Shown one piece after another: positions 42,750 to 53,927 of a stretch of DNA of 64,000 nt (position 1 is its first letter; each line of letters begins with the position of its first letter). This stretch comes from Macrophomina tecta. Its lineage: Eukaryota; Ascomycota; Dothideomycetes; Botryosphaeriales; Botryosphaeriaceae. The position numbers and the translations under genes are program-made. The notes below the pieces were generated by a model, which worked only from the letters and a program-made list of their open reading frames with translations, was not told where the DNA came from and searched no databases. The stretch is from assembly GCA_024180945.1 (NCBI GenBank), contig JAKSGN010000005.1, positions 2,666,001 to 2,730,000 of the forward strand, written 5' to 3'.

Positions 42750-45700
42750 TCAGCAAGCAACGAACCTCTCCTCGTCCAGCAACGTCGCCTCCCTCCAACT
42801 CTCCTCCACCCACTCCACGCTCACAACCCTCGGCACCGGACCGTCCATTCTCGAAAGCTGCAAGCGCACTTCCCTCAATCTCTCCTTGGCCGTGCTCGGC
42901 GCGACAACCACATGCGTGATGCCACCCTCTCCCCGCTCAAGCCCGTCCACCACCCTCCCGCCCGCAAACCCTACAACCTGCCTCGCGAGATAAAACCTCG
43001 TCTCATCCAGTCCGCCATCTCCCTCTTCGTCACCACTGCCCACAAAAGCAACTTTGAATCCCCTGAACAGCCATCCTTTGCTTACTTCCTCGCCCACTCC
43101 ATCCGCCAGGTCAAGACCATGCTCGCCAAGCTCCTCCAAAAACTTCTCCGCAAACCCCTCATCATCCGCCCCCTCCGGCATTTCCATTGCATCCATGATC
43201 TTTCGCATCTCCTCTACACTGGCCACATCCCTCGCATAGCTATCCCCCCACTCATCCACATTCTCCTCTGCCGCAACCGCATCATCGTCCGTCGCGTGAA
43301 AAAGATGCCGCGCGCCCTCATACGGCAGGAGGAAAGGCTCGGTCCTACCCTGTTGGGCGTCTTTCTCCGCCTGCTCGACGCAGTCAAGCAGCCAAACGGG
43401 CCGCACGACGGAGCGGTCGCCCCTTTTCACGACGCTGGCGACAGAGACGAGGCGGCGGTCGGCAATGCAGAGGACGCGCTCGGCGGCGGTGGTGGATTGA
43501 ACGATTCGCGCGCCGTGGGCCTTGGCGAAAGCTTCGAGGTCGGCTTTGCTTTTCTTGGGGGCGAGGCAGTCGGTCATGATGGAAAAGGCCAGGCCATTGA
43601 AGACCTGGGGCGCCGAGGACAACGAAGATGTTGCTGTTCTGGTTGTCGCTTCCTCCTCGAAGCCGGCGATGGTCATGGGGCGCTTTTTGCTGGTGCGAAG
43701 GCGCTTGCGGCGGGCATCGTCGACCTTGAACTCCTTCTCTTTGTGCTTTTGCTCCGCATTCTGCTTCAGCGCCAGGAAGTCCTGGATTGACAGCGCATCC
43801 TTCCAGCTCTTGTCCGTACGCAGCTTCTTGAAGCGCGGGAAGCGCAGCGTCAGACCCATGCGGAATTGGTCCGTCGTGCCGACCGACGCCGCCTTTACCG
43901 ACATCACGACGCTGTCGCACGGCTTGATCCACACGTCCGGCCGCTCATATTGGCGGTCGCCGCTGCTGCCATTGGCCAGCTCGATGTACTCAGTCGGCGG
44001 ACGCTTGACGTTCCAGTCTTGCCACTTGCCGTTCGTCTGGTGGCGGATGGCCGCGTAGTCCTGCGCTGTCATGCCGCCGCCCACCTTGAAAAAGGAGTAG
44101 CACTTCATCGGGTTGGCGCCGCGGTCGATTTGGGGCTGGTCGACGCGCAACCCGCACATGAAGCTCGATAGGTTGCCTCCCCGTTTTCCGGAACCCCAGT
44201 AGCCACCAATAACAACGCAGTCCAGCTCCTCGCCGAATTCGGTCATGTACTCGGGCTTCACCTTGATCCAGTCATCGTTGCGCTGGTTCAGACGGTACGG
44301 TGAGCGTGGGTTCTTGATCACAAGGCCTTCTGAGGCTTCGGCGACGACATTGCGAAGCAGGGGCTCGATTTCATCGGGGGTATGGGCAGGCGTGTAGGTG
44401 TGGATTTCGAAGCGGCGTCGGATGGGGTGGACGCTGGCCTCCAAGGCTTTCCGGCGGTCACGGAGCGTGTATTGGGTCAATGGCTCGTCATTGAGGTATA
44501 GGCAGTCAAAGACTTTGTAGAGAGGCCGTTGGCCGGTGGAGAAGGGGTTCTTTTGCTCGGAAAGAGCAGCTGTCTTCAGCGTGCCAAATGGGACCATGGC
44601 ATCTTGCTCCATATCCCAGGTAATCATTTCGCCGTCTAAGATGATGTTGCGCACTCCTTCATGAAAGGCGTGTTTCAGATGGCGAGTAAGGGCGCTGTTG
44701 TCATCCTCGAAATGTGATCCGTACAAGTAGGTGTAGTCTTTAGCTTTGCGAGACCAGAAACCAAAGCGTTTGCCGCCAGGAGCGCTTGCGTCTTCAACCA
44801 TGTGCAATTGCATGCGCTCGCCGTCCAGCTTCTCCTCAATCCAGAATTCATCATCTTCTTCCGTCGGCTTCATTCGTTGTACCATCTTCTCGAAGGAGTG
44901 CATCTGAAAGGCTGCAAGCTGCGGCTGGAAACATTGCATTAGTGTAATCCCGGTATCATCACCGTCCAAGCGTATGGAGGGATCATATAGTTCCCAACAC
45001 ACCCGCCGCAGACTGGAGGAGACGTTGAAGAGGCTCTCAGCGTCGGGATGCCAGATATCAAATATTGTCCTTTCAGTTGCTCCGACCTTCATTTGGCGTA
45101 GGATGACACGGATTAGCCACATTATCTCTTCAGCATTCATACGCTGGTAGAATTCCTGGAAGATAGGGAGCTGGTCCTCCTCTTTCGACATGACAGACAG
45201 CTTATCCAGTTTCTCATTCACCTCGCCGATGGTCATGTCCCCCGGCTTCGTCCGAATTGGCCGTTTGGAGACCACGTCGAAGCACCTTCCTGCAAAGTCC
45301 CCAGCCATAGCAACAGTAGCTTTCTGCCCGGGGAGCTTCCAATTCAGTAGATTGAAGCCATCCTCGGAATCCTTGTCGATGCGGAGCACACGAACGAGGA
45401 GCTTTCCAATAGCCTTCTCCTTCAGGCCATACATTGCGCGGTCTCGATCCTTCTCCGGAACGATGAGGCGAAAGGCCGGGTAGATGTCGTTGCCTACTTC
45501 CTGCCGCCATCGTGAGATAAATCGCTCAATGATGTTGCGGCGGATTTCATTTGGGGTCATATGTGCCCGGCCATGGGGGCCTTGCCTGCGGCGGGAGGCA
45601 GCCGGGCCAGCAGGCTTTTTCTTGTTGTCGTTGAGGGGATTGAAAAGATCCAGGTAGAGGGTGTGAAAAGGCAGCGTCTTGGAGTGGTTACGAGGGCGAT

Positions 45701-45928
45701 TGGGGTATCTAAACCGAAGGATGAGCCAAGCACTCCATGTGGGGTTGAAAGATTATAAAAAGATACGCGTGGGCACAGGGAGGTTGTAGAGTCGCAGGGT
45801 AGGAAGTGAGCGCAGCCGGCAAAAACGCACTTTTCGTTCAGCTCTTCCTCAGTCATGGCGCCGTGGCCGTACATGCGCTCTTCCTCCTCCATGGCGTCGG
45901 TGCTCTGCATCGTGGTGTCGGTGGCCAT
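42750..45928 (-). CDS. LIG4: DNA ligase IV
   Basis: The ATP-dependent ligase of non-homologous end joining, acting in the nucleus with an XRCC4/Lif1-like partner. Exons 45928-45831 and 45708-42750, with a 122-nt intron, give 1,018 residues. The N-terminal DNA-binding domain is followed by the nucleotidyl-transfer motif EEKLDGERMQLH, placing the adenylated Lys near residue 326. Other ligase motifs follow in order: FGFWSRKAKDYTYLYG, ILDGEMITWD, EGLVIKNP and DWIKVKPEY. After the OB fold, with LRFPRFKKLRTDKSWKDAL, come two BRCT regions: one begins near VFNGLAFSIMTDCL and one near WLFRGFKVAFVGSGDEEGDG. The inter-BRCT linker is the expected partner-binding site. Exon 1 codes for a short acidic N-terminus. 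A plus-strand frame of 371 codons opposite the 3' end is an artefact. Confidence 0.96.
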
Positions 45929-46456
45929 GGCGTTTCAGAAAGTTGGTCACGACGGGCGGGCAGCTGAGGTGGTTGGTCAGCCGGGGCGGTTTGCTGGCAG
46001 CTGCTGACGATCAAGGCCGCCAGTGCAGCGTGTACAGCGCGAATGCGGCCGTGCAGTTGGGCAGGCGTTGGGCTGCGGGCTGCGAGCGGCGATGGGCAGG
46101 GCGAGTGCCGACGGTTCTTCACATTGCGGCGTGAGACGGAGCAGCGGTGGTGAGGCGACGCGAATCATCAGGCAGCAGGGTGCAATGGGTGACGCGCAGG
46201 CACGTGTGGGCGGGCAGGCAGGCGCGGGCGGGCGGCGGACGGCAGTGTTGATGAAACACGGTGCACAGGTGATGGCCGCCCAGGATCTAGCTTTCACTGC
46301 CACCCTCGCGGCCTTTGACGGCCCTGCTCAATAAGCAGCTCTCTCCACCCGCCAGCATCCGCACTCCTCTCTTCCCTCCCGCGCGCGCCGTCCAGATGCC
46401 ACGCCGGCACCCGCTCGCCCTGTCGCAGCCCTCGAGAACGCCAGCCCAATGGACGC
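45929..46456. other. divergent promoter region, LIG4 and IRS4-like
   Basis: This 528-bp gap lies between the divergent starts. It is GC-rich on the LIG4 side, and CT-rich tracts precede 46457. No gene is seen. Confidence 0.6.
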
Positions 46457-48421
46457 ATGAACACCTCCCGCGCACCCTCGCCGATGCCTCCGGCCGCCTA
46501 CCAGCAGCAGCTCGCTGATGCCTCGTCCAGCACACCCTACAACACCCGCGATGCCGCCCTGAGGGGCGCGTCTCTGGCATTCGGGAAGCCCAAGGTCGTC
46601 CCCAAGCCGCGCCCCAACACGTACAGCGGCACCAAGGGTGCATTGGCCGCCGCTAGGCAGTCGAGCACCCCTCAACTGCAACCGCTCCGGCCTCAGGACA
46701 CCGGCAACAGCCAGACCTCCCAGCTGTCGCACACCTCGCACCTCGGACTCCCCGCGGCCCAGTCGAGCCGTGCTCGATCGCCCTCCGTCATCGCTGCCAG
46801 CCTCGCGGCACAGAGACGCACCCCGGCCTCCGACTCCACGGATACTCGGCGCAGGAGCATGATGGACAGCTCCAACAACACCTCAAATGATTCGCTGCCT
46901 GACGCTGGCACCGTAAGCGACATTCGCGCCAGGTTCAATGCCTCGGCCGCTGCTCCCCCGGTCGCTGCCGCGAAAATAGTCCCAGCCCGCGCAAATCGGT
47001 CTCCGTCGCTGTCCTCCGAGCCCGCAGACCCTGCTCCCACTCAGCCCACAGCCTCGCTGGTGAAGATGTTCGAGCACGACCTGCACTCCGCCGCTTCTGC
47101 TCCGCCTACAGTCCGCAGTCCGAAGCCAGCCCCTATTCTCACCTCCCAGGGCCGTCCTCCCCCGCTTAAATCACCGAAACCGACCAGGAACATAACCGTG
47201 CCCTTTGCCTCCCCAGAGCGCTCACACCCACATATGTCGAAACCACGTCCGGTCAGCGCTGGGAACATAGCTGCAAAGAAACCGAAGCCGGCCCCCAAAC
47301 CGGCCCCCAAACCGGCTAAACTCCTGGGTGACATTCCTAACTCTTCTCCTCATCTATCCCCTAAGGTGCTGCAAAAAACGACATTTGGGGCTTCCGTCCG
47401 GGAGATTCCCGCGTCGTCAAAAGAAGACTCGGATGACGATGCTGCGTATATGTCTGCTCCGGAAACCCAGACGGACAACCGCGCCAAGCCCGTCGTTCCG
47501 CCTCCCAGAAGAGGCACCAAGAAAGCTACCAAGGAGGAGCCTCCCACCAAGAAAGAAGCCTTGAACAGCACCGCACCAGCGCAGGTCGCCGCCTTGCGCA
47601 GGCACTCAGCGGCAGGAGGAACATCCTCTGCCCCTCCTCTGGAGACCCGCGCGCTCCTCCCTCCCCCACCTATCAGCTCGTCCTACAAGCGCTCCTCTAT
47701 GAAACAAATCACACCGCACATCACTGGAGAGTCCCTCGCCGACGCCATGGTCGGAGCCGCCCTCGCCGGCTCCCGCGTCCCCACCCCCTCCAAATCCCCA
47801 CTCCCGCCGCCTCCCCGCCGCAGCGGCAACCATCATCATCACCACCACCCCCCGCACCTCTTCCACTCGCACTCGCGCGACCCCAGTCCGACTAAGAAGC
47901 CGGGCAAGCTCAAGCCCACGCTGCGGAAAGAACCCTCGTCTTCTGGCTCGGAATCCGGTCCGGAATCCAAGCACAAGAAGAAGCGCCATCCTTTGGGCCC
48001 TAAGCACCCGAACAAGCACGCCGAGGGTACGCGCAAGCGCTGGCGTGACCAGATCACGGAGCGTGAGAAGAAGCGCTACGAAGGTGTATGGGCAGCTAAC
48101 CGTGGATTACATTTACACCCGTCGCTGCTGCATCCCAGCGTCCGGCGGAGCATACCTGATGTGGACGAATTGAAGGATGAGGTGGTGAATTTTGTGGTTA
48201 GGGATATCTGGAACAGGAGCAGGCTCCCGGCGCACGTGCTGGAGGAGGTTTGGGAGCTCGTTGATGGAAGGGGTGTGGGGAGGTTGAGGAGGGAGGAGTT
48301 CGTTGTGGGCATGTGGTTGATTGATCAAGTACTGAAGGGCAAGAAGCTGCCGGTTAAAGTACAGGAGAGTGTCTGGGCGAGCGTCAAAGGCGCAGGGGTG
48401 AAAGTCAGGATTAGGGGTTGA
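46457..48421 (+). CDS. IRS4: EH-domain protein, IRS4/TAX4 type
   Basis: In yeast Irs4 and Tax4 bind the phosphatase Inp51 and help control PI(4,5)P2, autophagy and cell-wall signalling. This 654-residue single-exon protein has a long disordered N-terminal part: Ser/Pro-rich, with proline motifs such as KPKPAPKPAPKPAKLLG, and a His run (about residue 455). The C-terminal 120 residues form an EH domain. It is preceded by KRWRDQITEREKKRYEGVWA and contains VVRDIWNRSRLPAHVLEEVW, then the loop ELVDGRGVGRLRREEFVVGM. That is the usual layout of this family. The first ATG of the open frame at 46457 is used. An upstream start outside the window of homology cannot be excluded. Confidence 0.87.
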   Translation: MNTSRAPSPMPPAAYQQQLADASSSTPYNTRDAALRGASLAFGKPKVVPKPRPNTYSGTKGALAAARQSSTPQLQPLRPQDTGNSQTSQLSHTSHLGLPAAQSSRARSPSVIAASLAAQRRTPASDSTDTRRRSMMDSSNNTSNDSLPDAGTVSDIRARFNASAAAPPVAAAKIVPARANRSPSLSSEPADPAPTQPTASLVKMFEHDLHSAASAPPTVRSPKPAPILTSQGRPPPLKSPKPTRNITVPFASPERSHPHMSKPRPVSAGNIAAKKPKPAPKPAPKPAKLLGDIPNSSPHLSPKVLQKTTFGASVREIPASSKEDSDDDAAYMSAPETQTDNRAKPVVPPPRRGTKKATKEEPPTKKEALNSTAPAQVAALRRHSAAGGTSSAPPLETRALLPPPPISSSYKRSSMKQITPHITGESLADAMVGAALAGSRVPTPSKSPLPPPPRRSGNHHHHHHPPHLFHSHSRDPSPTKKPGKLKPTLRKEPSSSGSESGPESKHKKKRHPLGPKHPNKHAEGTRKRWRDQITEREKKRYEGVWAANRGLHLHPSLLHPSVRRSIPDVDELKDEVVNFVVRDIWNRSRLPAHVLEEVWELVDGRGVGRLRREEFVVGMWLIDQVLKGKKLPVKVQESVWASVKGAGVKVRIRG

Positions 48422-49410
48422 TCAGGAGAGACGGGCTGTGGTTTCTGGATCTTTTGGTTTCGTTAGTCAGCGCGTCGTTAGAGAGATACCCGCCTCGCAG
48501 ACATCTGTAATTACTAATTTCGATGGGCATAGTTTACGGGTTCGGGATGTAGACCTGGAGATACCTACAACGCCGTTGTATTGCATTATCCCACCTCTGG
48601 TGAACAGCAATAGGAACATCTGAGAAAAGGTGGCTTGCCCTTTGATGCATCTATTCTGGGTATTTTGTCCGGCTTGAGCATAGATTCGTAGCGTGCTCAG
48701 CAATTGGGCATTCGACATGCGTGTTGGCTTTGCACTAGCCTATTTGAGTATTTCAATCTTTTCCAATCGCGTACAGCTACAAAGCTCATGTCAGGCACCC
48801 CAAGATTGTCATGTCTTAGTCTGCATTTGACACCCTGGACATTCAATTTGGTATGCAAATGTAATTCTATCGCATATAATATCACCCTTCGTGGGCCTTT
48901 TTACTGGTGCATGTTACGTTTGGGCCGTGTTATTCCCGTCAATCTCGATCAGGTTCGCTCATGATATCATCAGTAGTCACGCCAAACTGCCCCTCCAAGG
49001 CTTGTATATGGCAGTCCGAGACATCTCTGCAAAAGCTCCGGCACACTGAGCGGTAGGTCAGAGTGTAACGTTGAACACGAAAATCAGCTCTGTCAACTGA
49101 ATCTTGCTCAACACGGTCATAATTATCCGCATATCAATGCTTCGTTAAGACCGGCACTGTGCCTCTCTCTGAGTCGCGTGACGCCGATCCGGCGGGGCCC
49201 ATCGAGACGCACAGATAATTCCAGCGACTTCGGTAAAAGGCCCTGGTAAGTCCGAAACTCTGAACAGACAGCGGGGAAAAGGAAAGAGAGTTCGTGCTGC
49301 CCCTTCGACCCCTATCGTCTCCAGTCAGCTGTCGCCTTGTCCTGAGCGTCGCGAGACGTTGAATGATTCAGTAAACCAACACCCATATAAAACGACCAAT
49401 CACTCCAGCC
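48422..49410. other. 1 kb intergenic, no gene recognised
   Basis: Holds the 3' flank of the IRS4-like gene and the promoter of the reductase gene. Small frames lack signatures. Confidence 0.6.
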
Positions 49411-50904
49411 ATGTCAAATCCTTCGAACACCGACCCTACCGCCGACAATGGCCTGACCGAAATCCCCAAGACCACCAAACGCTGGGTCATCCGCAACTTC
49501 ACAGGGCCCGACGGCCTGGAAATGGAGGACGCGCCCATTCCCGAACTCGGTCCCAACGATGTGCTCGTCAAACGTAAGCCACGCCCTGCTCTGCTTCGCT
49601 ATGAGCAGGCCAAACAAAGAAAGAAAGAGTGGGGAAGCATATAGGCAAACCCTTACTACCACACACACACACCAACCCCCCCACCCATACATCAATGGAC
49701 CTCCAAACCTCGCAACGAATCGTCTATCCATAGACCTAACCAAATCTCCCTAACAATATCTTTGTAGTCTCCGCCGCCTCCCTCAACTACCGCGACCTCG
49801 TCATGGCGCGCGGCGCCTACCCCTGGGCGCTCCCGCCGCCCGACACGTCCATCGTCCCGACGTCTGACGGGGCGGGCACCGTGGTTGCGCGCGGCACGCA
49901 CGTGCGCTCCCTCCGCCCGGGCGACGCCGTCGCGACCGTCATGAACGGCGACCACCAGTTCGGCGCACTCAAGCCGCAGCACCTGGAGCGCGTGCTGGGC
50001 GGATCGCTTCCCGGCTGCTTGGCCGAGTACCAGGTGTTCCCCGAGACGTACTTGATCCCGCTGCCGACGAACCTCGATTTCTTGGAGGGGAGCACGCTGG
50101 CTTGTGCCGCGCTGACGGCGTGGGATGCGCTGTTTGGGTTGGAGGGGAAGCCGGTGCGGCCCGGGCAGTGGGTGGTTACGCAGGGGAGTGGCGGGGTGAG
50201 CTGCTTTGCTTTGCAGGTATGCCTCCTTTTTCCTTTCTCCGGAGGAGTGAGATGATGGACTTTTGTCTTCCTTTGTTCCGCTTGTCCGTTCTATTTTCGT
50301 GTGGTAGAGGCATCGTTCGGGAGGATTCCTTAAAGCTGATAATGCACATCAGCTCGCCAAAGCCGCCGGCGCAAAAGTCATCGCCACTACTTCCTCCGAT
50401 AAGAAAGCCCAGCGTCTGCGCGACCTGGGCGCGGATCACGTCATCAACTACAAGGACGTGCCTGACTGGGGCAAGAAAGCCAAAGAGCTGACTCCCGGGC
50501 AAGAGGGCGTAGACCTGGTTGTCGACGTCGGCGGCGCGCCCACCGTCAAGCAGGTATTTCAATACCCCGCTTCATCTTCTCGCAACACTTCAATGGATAC
50601 TGATAAGGGCCACTAGTCCCTGGAATCCGTCAAGCAGGGGGGCATCGTGGCGCTGGTTGGCTTCCGCGGCGGCAACAGTGACGACCAGCCCAAGCTGATG
50701 GATATGTTCTTCCACTTCTGCATCGTGCGTACCGTCTTCGTCGGGCCGCGCACGCAGTACGAGGAGATGAACCGCGTCATTGAGGCGCAAAAAATCAAGC
50801 CCGCGATCGACGAGCGCGTGTTCGAGTTCGGGGATGCGAGGGATGCGTTCAAGTATATGGAGACGCAGCAACACTTTGGAAAGGTGTGTATCAGGATTCC
50901 GTAG
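49411..50904 (+). CDS. medium-chain dehydrogenase/reductase (zinc-independent alcohol dehydrogenase type)
   Basis: An NAD(P)-dependent oxidoreductase of the MDR superfamily. Exons 49411-49573, 49768-50216, 50353-50553 and 50617-50904 give 366 residues. The GroES-like domain shows LNYRDLVMARGAYPW and PTSDGAGTVV. The nucleotide-binding fold has QGSGGVSCFALQLAKAAGAK, restored by the second splice, then DVGGAP. A Cys that would ligate catalytic zinc is absent: the position usually held by the zinc Cys reads NYRD, as in fungal alcohol dehydrogenase-like and quinone-oxidoreductase-like members. The second intron (136 nt) and the first (194 nt) are longer than most here, and the first contains a CA-repeat tract. 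The substrate is unknown. Confidence 0.9.
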
Positions 50905-51405
50905 AAAGCTGCCTTGAGCCATGAGACTCTAGATCAGAAATTTAGTCTGTGATCCTGCCCCTCGGCCAGAAGAATAGCAACACCCTTGGTAGACGATTAG
51001 GGTGGCGGACCTCTCCTCTCGTCTCGTCATGACCCTCTGACGCAACGGACGCCGCCTAAGGTGTGACAAGGACAGACGGACGAGGACATTGGTACTGTTG
51101 ACGAGGACGGACGATAGGTAATAACTAATTAGTTATAGTATTTTCGTAGCTCTTATCTCTTATATAACTGCGAATAGTAAGTATAAGGCTTATATAAGCC
51201 GCGTGTGTCACGTGATAATTATAACGTAACCTTACTAAGCCCCCCTATCCAGATGGCTATCAGCTAAACCTACAAACCCTATAAGGATTTAGATATTATT
51301 TAATAGAGAACACTCTTATACTATTACTAAGCGTTTTATAATAGTAACATAGCTCATAAATAGTTAACTAAACGACTGTGTTTTAGATATATAACAGGGT
51401 AATTA

Positions 51406-51585
51406 CTGTTTAGCGCGTTTATCGAGCTTCGGCGGGCTCTTAGTTTAATACACAGTAGTAAAAGGGTCTGTAAGATTGCCCCGTACCTGCTTAATAGTTG
51501 AACTAACAATTGTCTTAGATATACTAAGAAAAGAAGCAACGGCGTGTGTGTTGTTATCTCCAGCAGTAGAGGAACTATATGATAC
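51406..51585 (-). pseudogene. Tc1/mariner-like transposase relic
   Basis: The minus frame reads HAVASFLSISKTIVSSTIKQ, then a stop, then SPPKLDKRAKQ. This resembles the helix-turn-helix region and PPKLDKRAKR segment at the N-terminus of fungal Tc1-like transposases. The stop is TAA where CAA would be expected, a C-to-T type change. No catalytic DDE part was found. The surroundings are AT-rich. Short and degenerate, so only a moderate call. Confidence 0.45.
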
Positions 51586-52534
51586 ACATATGGTTTTTGG
51601 CTACTCCTTCGGTCGGTCTTGAGCTTAGAACTATTTGGGGACTTTAAGGTAACTGAATTTTGACTGCTAATGGTTTTAAGGAATGTGATATAATAGGCGA
51701 GAGTACGTGCTTACATAACTACATAATGACTTTCTATAGGCGACTATACAAACATCAAGCGCTTTACGGCCAGTGCACTGGCCAAAAGAGCAGGGAACGA
51801 ACAATTACTCGCTGGCCAACAATCAAACATAGAAAAAAAAATATTCGGCAAATCTTTGCTTCTTTGCTGCTCTAATCGGTCAATAAGCAATGATTTACCA
51901 GATGATTGTTTGTTTGTTTGACCGTTGGCCATGCTGAACAATTACTCGAAGAGGTTAGCGTCTTGGCCACTGCGGACAGACAATACTAACGTTTCTGAGA
52001 ACAATATTAAGGCACCCTTTGATTGGAAAATACCGAAGGCGTTTGCCTCGGTAGTTTTTCGGTAGGACTGGGCGTCATGGGTTTCTGCAGTGGTACCTTT
52101 GCGAGTCCTAAATTCTCACTTCGGTGCTTTGTCTCCGAGGTGAGGTTATGATCGGATGTGGAGTTTGGCCAGGCACAGGCGCAACTGATGAGGCGTTCTG
52201 TCTGACCAAATACCCGCTGGGGGCAGCTACTCCGCCATGTAGCACGTCAGCGGGTGGCTGTGATGTGAAGGAATGGTGGGACAATATGAGTGGCGGCACG
52301 ACAATACTAACACCAGAGACAATACCAACGCTCAACCGCCAAGCGCAAAACGCAATCTCACGCCCGAGCAGGAACACTGACAGCACTTCCAAACAGCAAA
52401 CTCCTTCTTTCAGCAGCTACACGCCAAAGAAAGCCGAAAGCCAAATTCTCCTTTATTTCTGACCAGCAAAGCCAGCGCAGACTTCGTCATCGACAACGAC
52501 CGGCCGGGCCGACAGAGGGCGAACATCAAAACAC

Positions 52535-52540
52535 TATAAA
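52535..52540 (+). promoter_or_regulatory. TATA box of the small peptide gene
   Basis: TATAAA lies 167 nt upstream of the ATG at 52702. A plausible 5' UTR intron (52616-52687, GTAAGC to CCCTCAG) lies between, so the distance from TATA to the mature start codon would be about 95 nt. Confidence 0.65.
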
Positions 52541-52701
52541 GACACAGGCGACGGGCCGTTTGAAGGAGAACCACCTCTCCCATCATCACACTCACTTCGA
52601 AAGACACTTTTCAAAGTAAGCAAAAAAACAACACCCACTTACTTTCCTGCAAACAAACTCAAACATCTAACATTGCATCACCCTCAGGCCTTCCCACCAC
52701 A

Positions 52702-52857
52702 ATGATCTCTGCCAATTTCGCCCCCGTCGTCACCAAGGGCCCCGGCGTCGGCTGCACTGTCATGAAGCCTGCCGACTACCTCAACGAGCCCGTCAACCAG
52801 ATGGGCTACCATTTCAGCAAGGGCAAGGGCGGTGGCGTCGGCTGTACCGTCATGTAA
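52702..52857 (+). CDS. 51-residue peptide with repeated CTVM and C-terminal CaaX box; candidate lipopeptide pheromone precursor
   Basis: The frame starts MISANFAPVV and contains GPGVGCTVM at residues 13-21. It ends GGGVGCTVM at residues 43-51. CTVM at the very end is a CaaX box, so the peptide should be prenylated on Cys48 and carboxyl-methylated. The internal copy suggests duplication of a GVGCTVM unit, joined by a spacer with KPADYLNEP and GYHFSKGKGG. Ascomycete a-factor-like pheromone precursors are short, lack a signal peptide and end in CaaX (often CVVM or CIVM), and this fits that design. A TATA box, a 72-nt 5' UTR intron and clean codon use support a real, expressed gene. It was missed by a 60-codon cutoff. 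Alternatives are a non-pheromone prenylated peptide or small membrane-associated regulator. I have not matched it to a named family. Confidence 0.72.
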   Translation: MISANFAPVVTKGPGVGCTVMKPADYLNEPVNQMGYHFSKGKGGGVGCTVM

Positions 52858-53927
52858 ACTGCCTTATTTCCGGTCTCGCCCAATCCCGGGGGCGCCAATA
52901 TTACTTGGGTTGAGGAGGAAGCGGGAAGGAGGAACGGTGGCGATGCGCCAGCGGGCGTGACAACCAAGTGTCCAGTGACTATTCGGTCGATAGATGCGAT
53001 GGCGTCGCCCGCGGGCGTTCTAGTCGCTTCAAATTCTTCCCTTTCCCTTCCTTCTTTCCCTCGCCTCGCTCTCGGGACAACGGCCAAATCATTACGAGAC
53101 GGTCTAAGAAAAACAATACCAGACGGAAGGGATCACATTTCGCCAATTCTTTCCAATGGTATGGTCGGAGATTTTTTCTTCTTCCCATTTTGGTTATCCA
53201 ACTGATGTGGCACTTGTGTTCCCCCGCCGCATCTGCTTCTTCTGTATTTCTTTTCTTTTCTTCTTTTTTGGGTCCCGCAAGGAATTTTCGTTTGTCGTTA
53301 CCTTATTCGAAGAGATGCCGATGGGATTCTCGAGGCCGGAAGAGCTCGTCTGGCCTGATTAGTTTACTTTTTCTCAGAAACAAAAAAACAGCGATCTCAG
53401 AAGGAGACCGGGGAGGATCTGGATCTTTTCAATAACGCTACAGCTTCTCTCATGACGCGGAGTTATACTTTTCGTGACGTGTGATGTGTTGGGAGGTTGG
53501 AGGACAGATGTGAGACCCGTGCTACCTAACCCACTAAGCAATAGACCGTTAGGCTTAGGGAAGAGAGACGTCAAGTACTCTCGACCTGGTAGTACGCATG
53601 CCCTGTACTAGGCGCACTACCGAGCATTTCCTGGTGAAGAACGAGGTCCGGCACATGCCGTTGGTCAGGCTTGTTTCGCAAGGCTTGCAGCGCGGGAAGA
53701 TAACGAAATAAGTCAACAAAAATAATAACGGTGCTCCAGAGTCGCGAAACGTGCACGAGTTCAATCAAACTCATCCGATTCGTTTATCACTTTAATTGCA
53801 ACTCCAAGCAGTACATACAATCGCCTACTAAACCCTCAAGAAGCGTGCCCATCCGAACAACTACCCGTCCTTCCCCGCCCTCTTCCCAGAATTTTCCCGA
53901 GACCGCCAAAAATTCTCAAGGCTGACA
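52858..53927. other. 1.1 kb intergenic, no gene recognised
   Basis: The first few hundred bases are CT-rich and probably the 3' UTR and flank of the small peptide gene. The rest is unremarkable. No gene is seen. Confidence 0.55.

Larger units (their letters stand above)
50905..52701. other. 1.8 kb without an intact gene
   Basis: From about 51.1 to 51.9 kb the DNA is strongly AT-rich and filled with TATA-like words, as expected of RIP-mutated repeat DNA. It contains a Tc1/mariner relic. From 52.1 kb it returns to normal composition and forms the promoter and 5' UTR of the small peptide gene. Confidence 0.6.

Noticed and set aside
42675..43790. 371-codon plus-strand frame at the 3' end of LIG4
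   Set aside because: Antisense to the BRCT region of the ligase, with no family signature.
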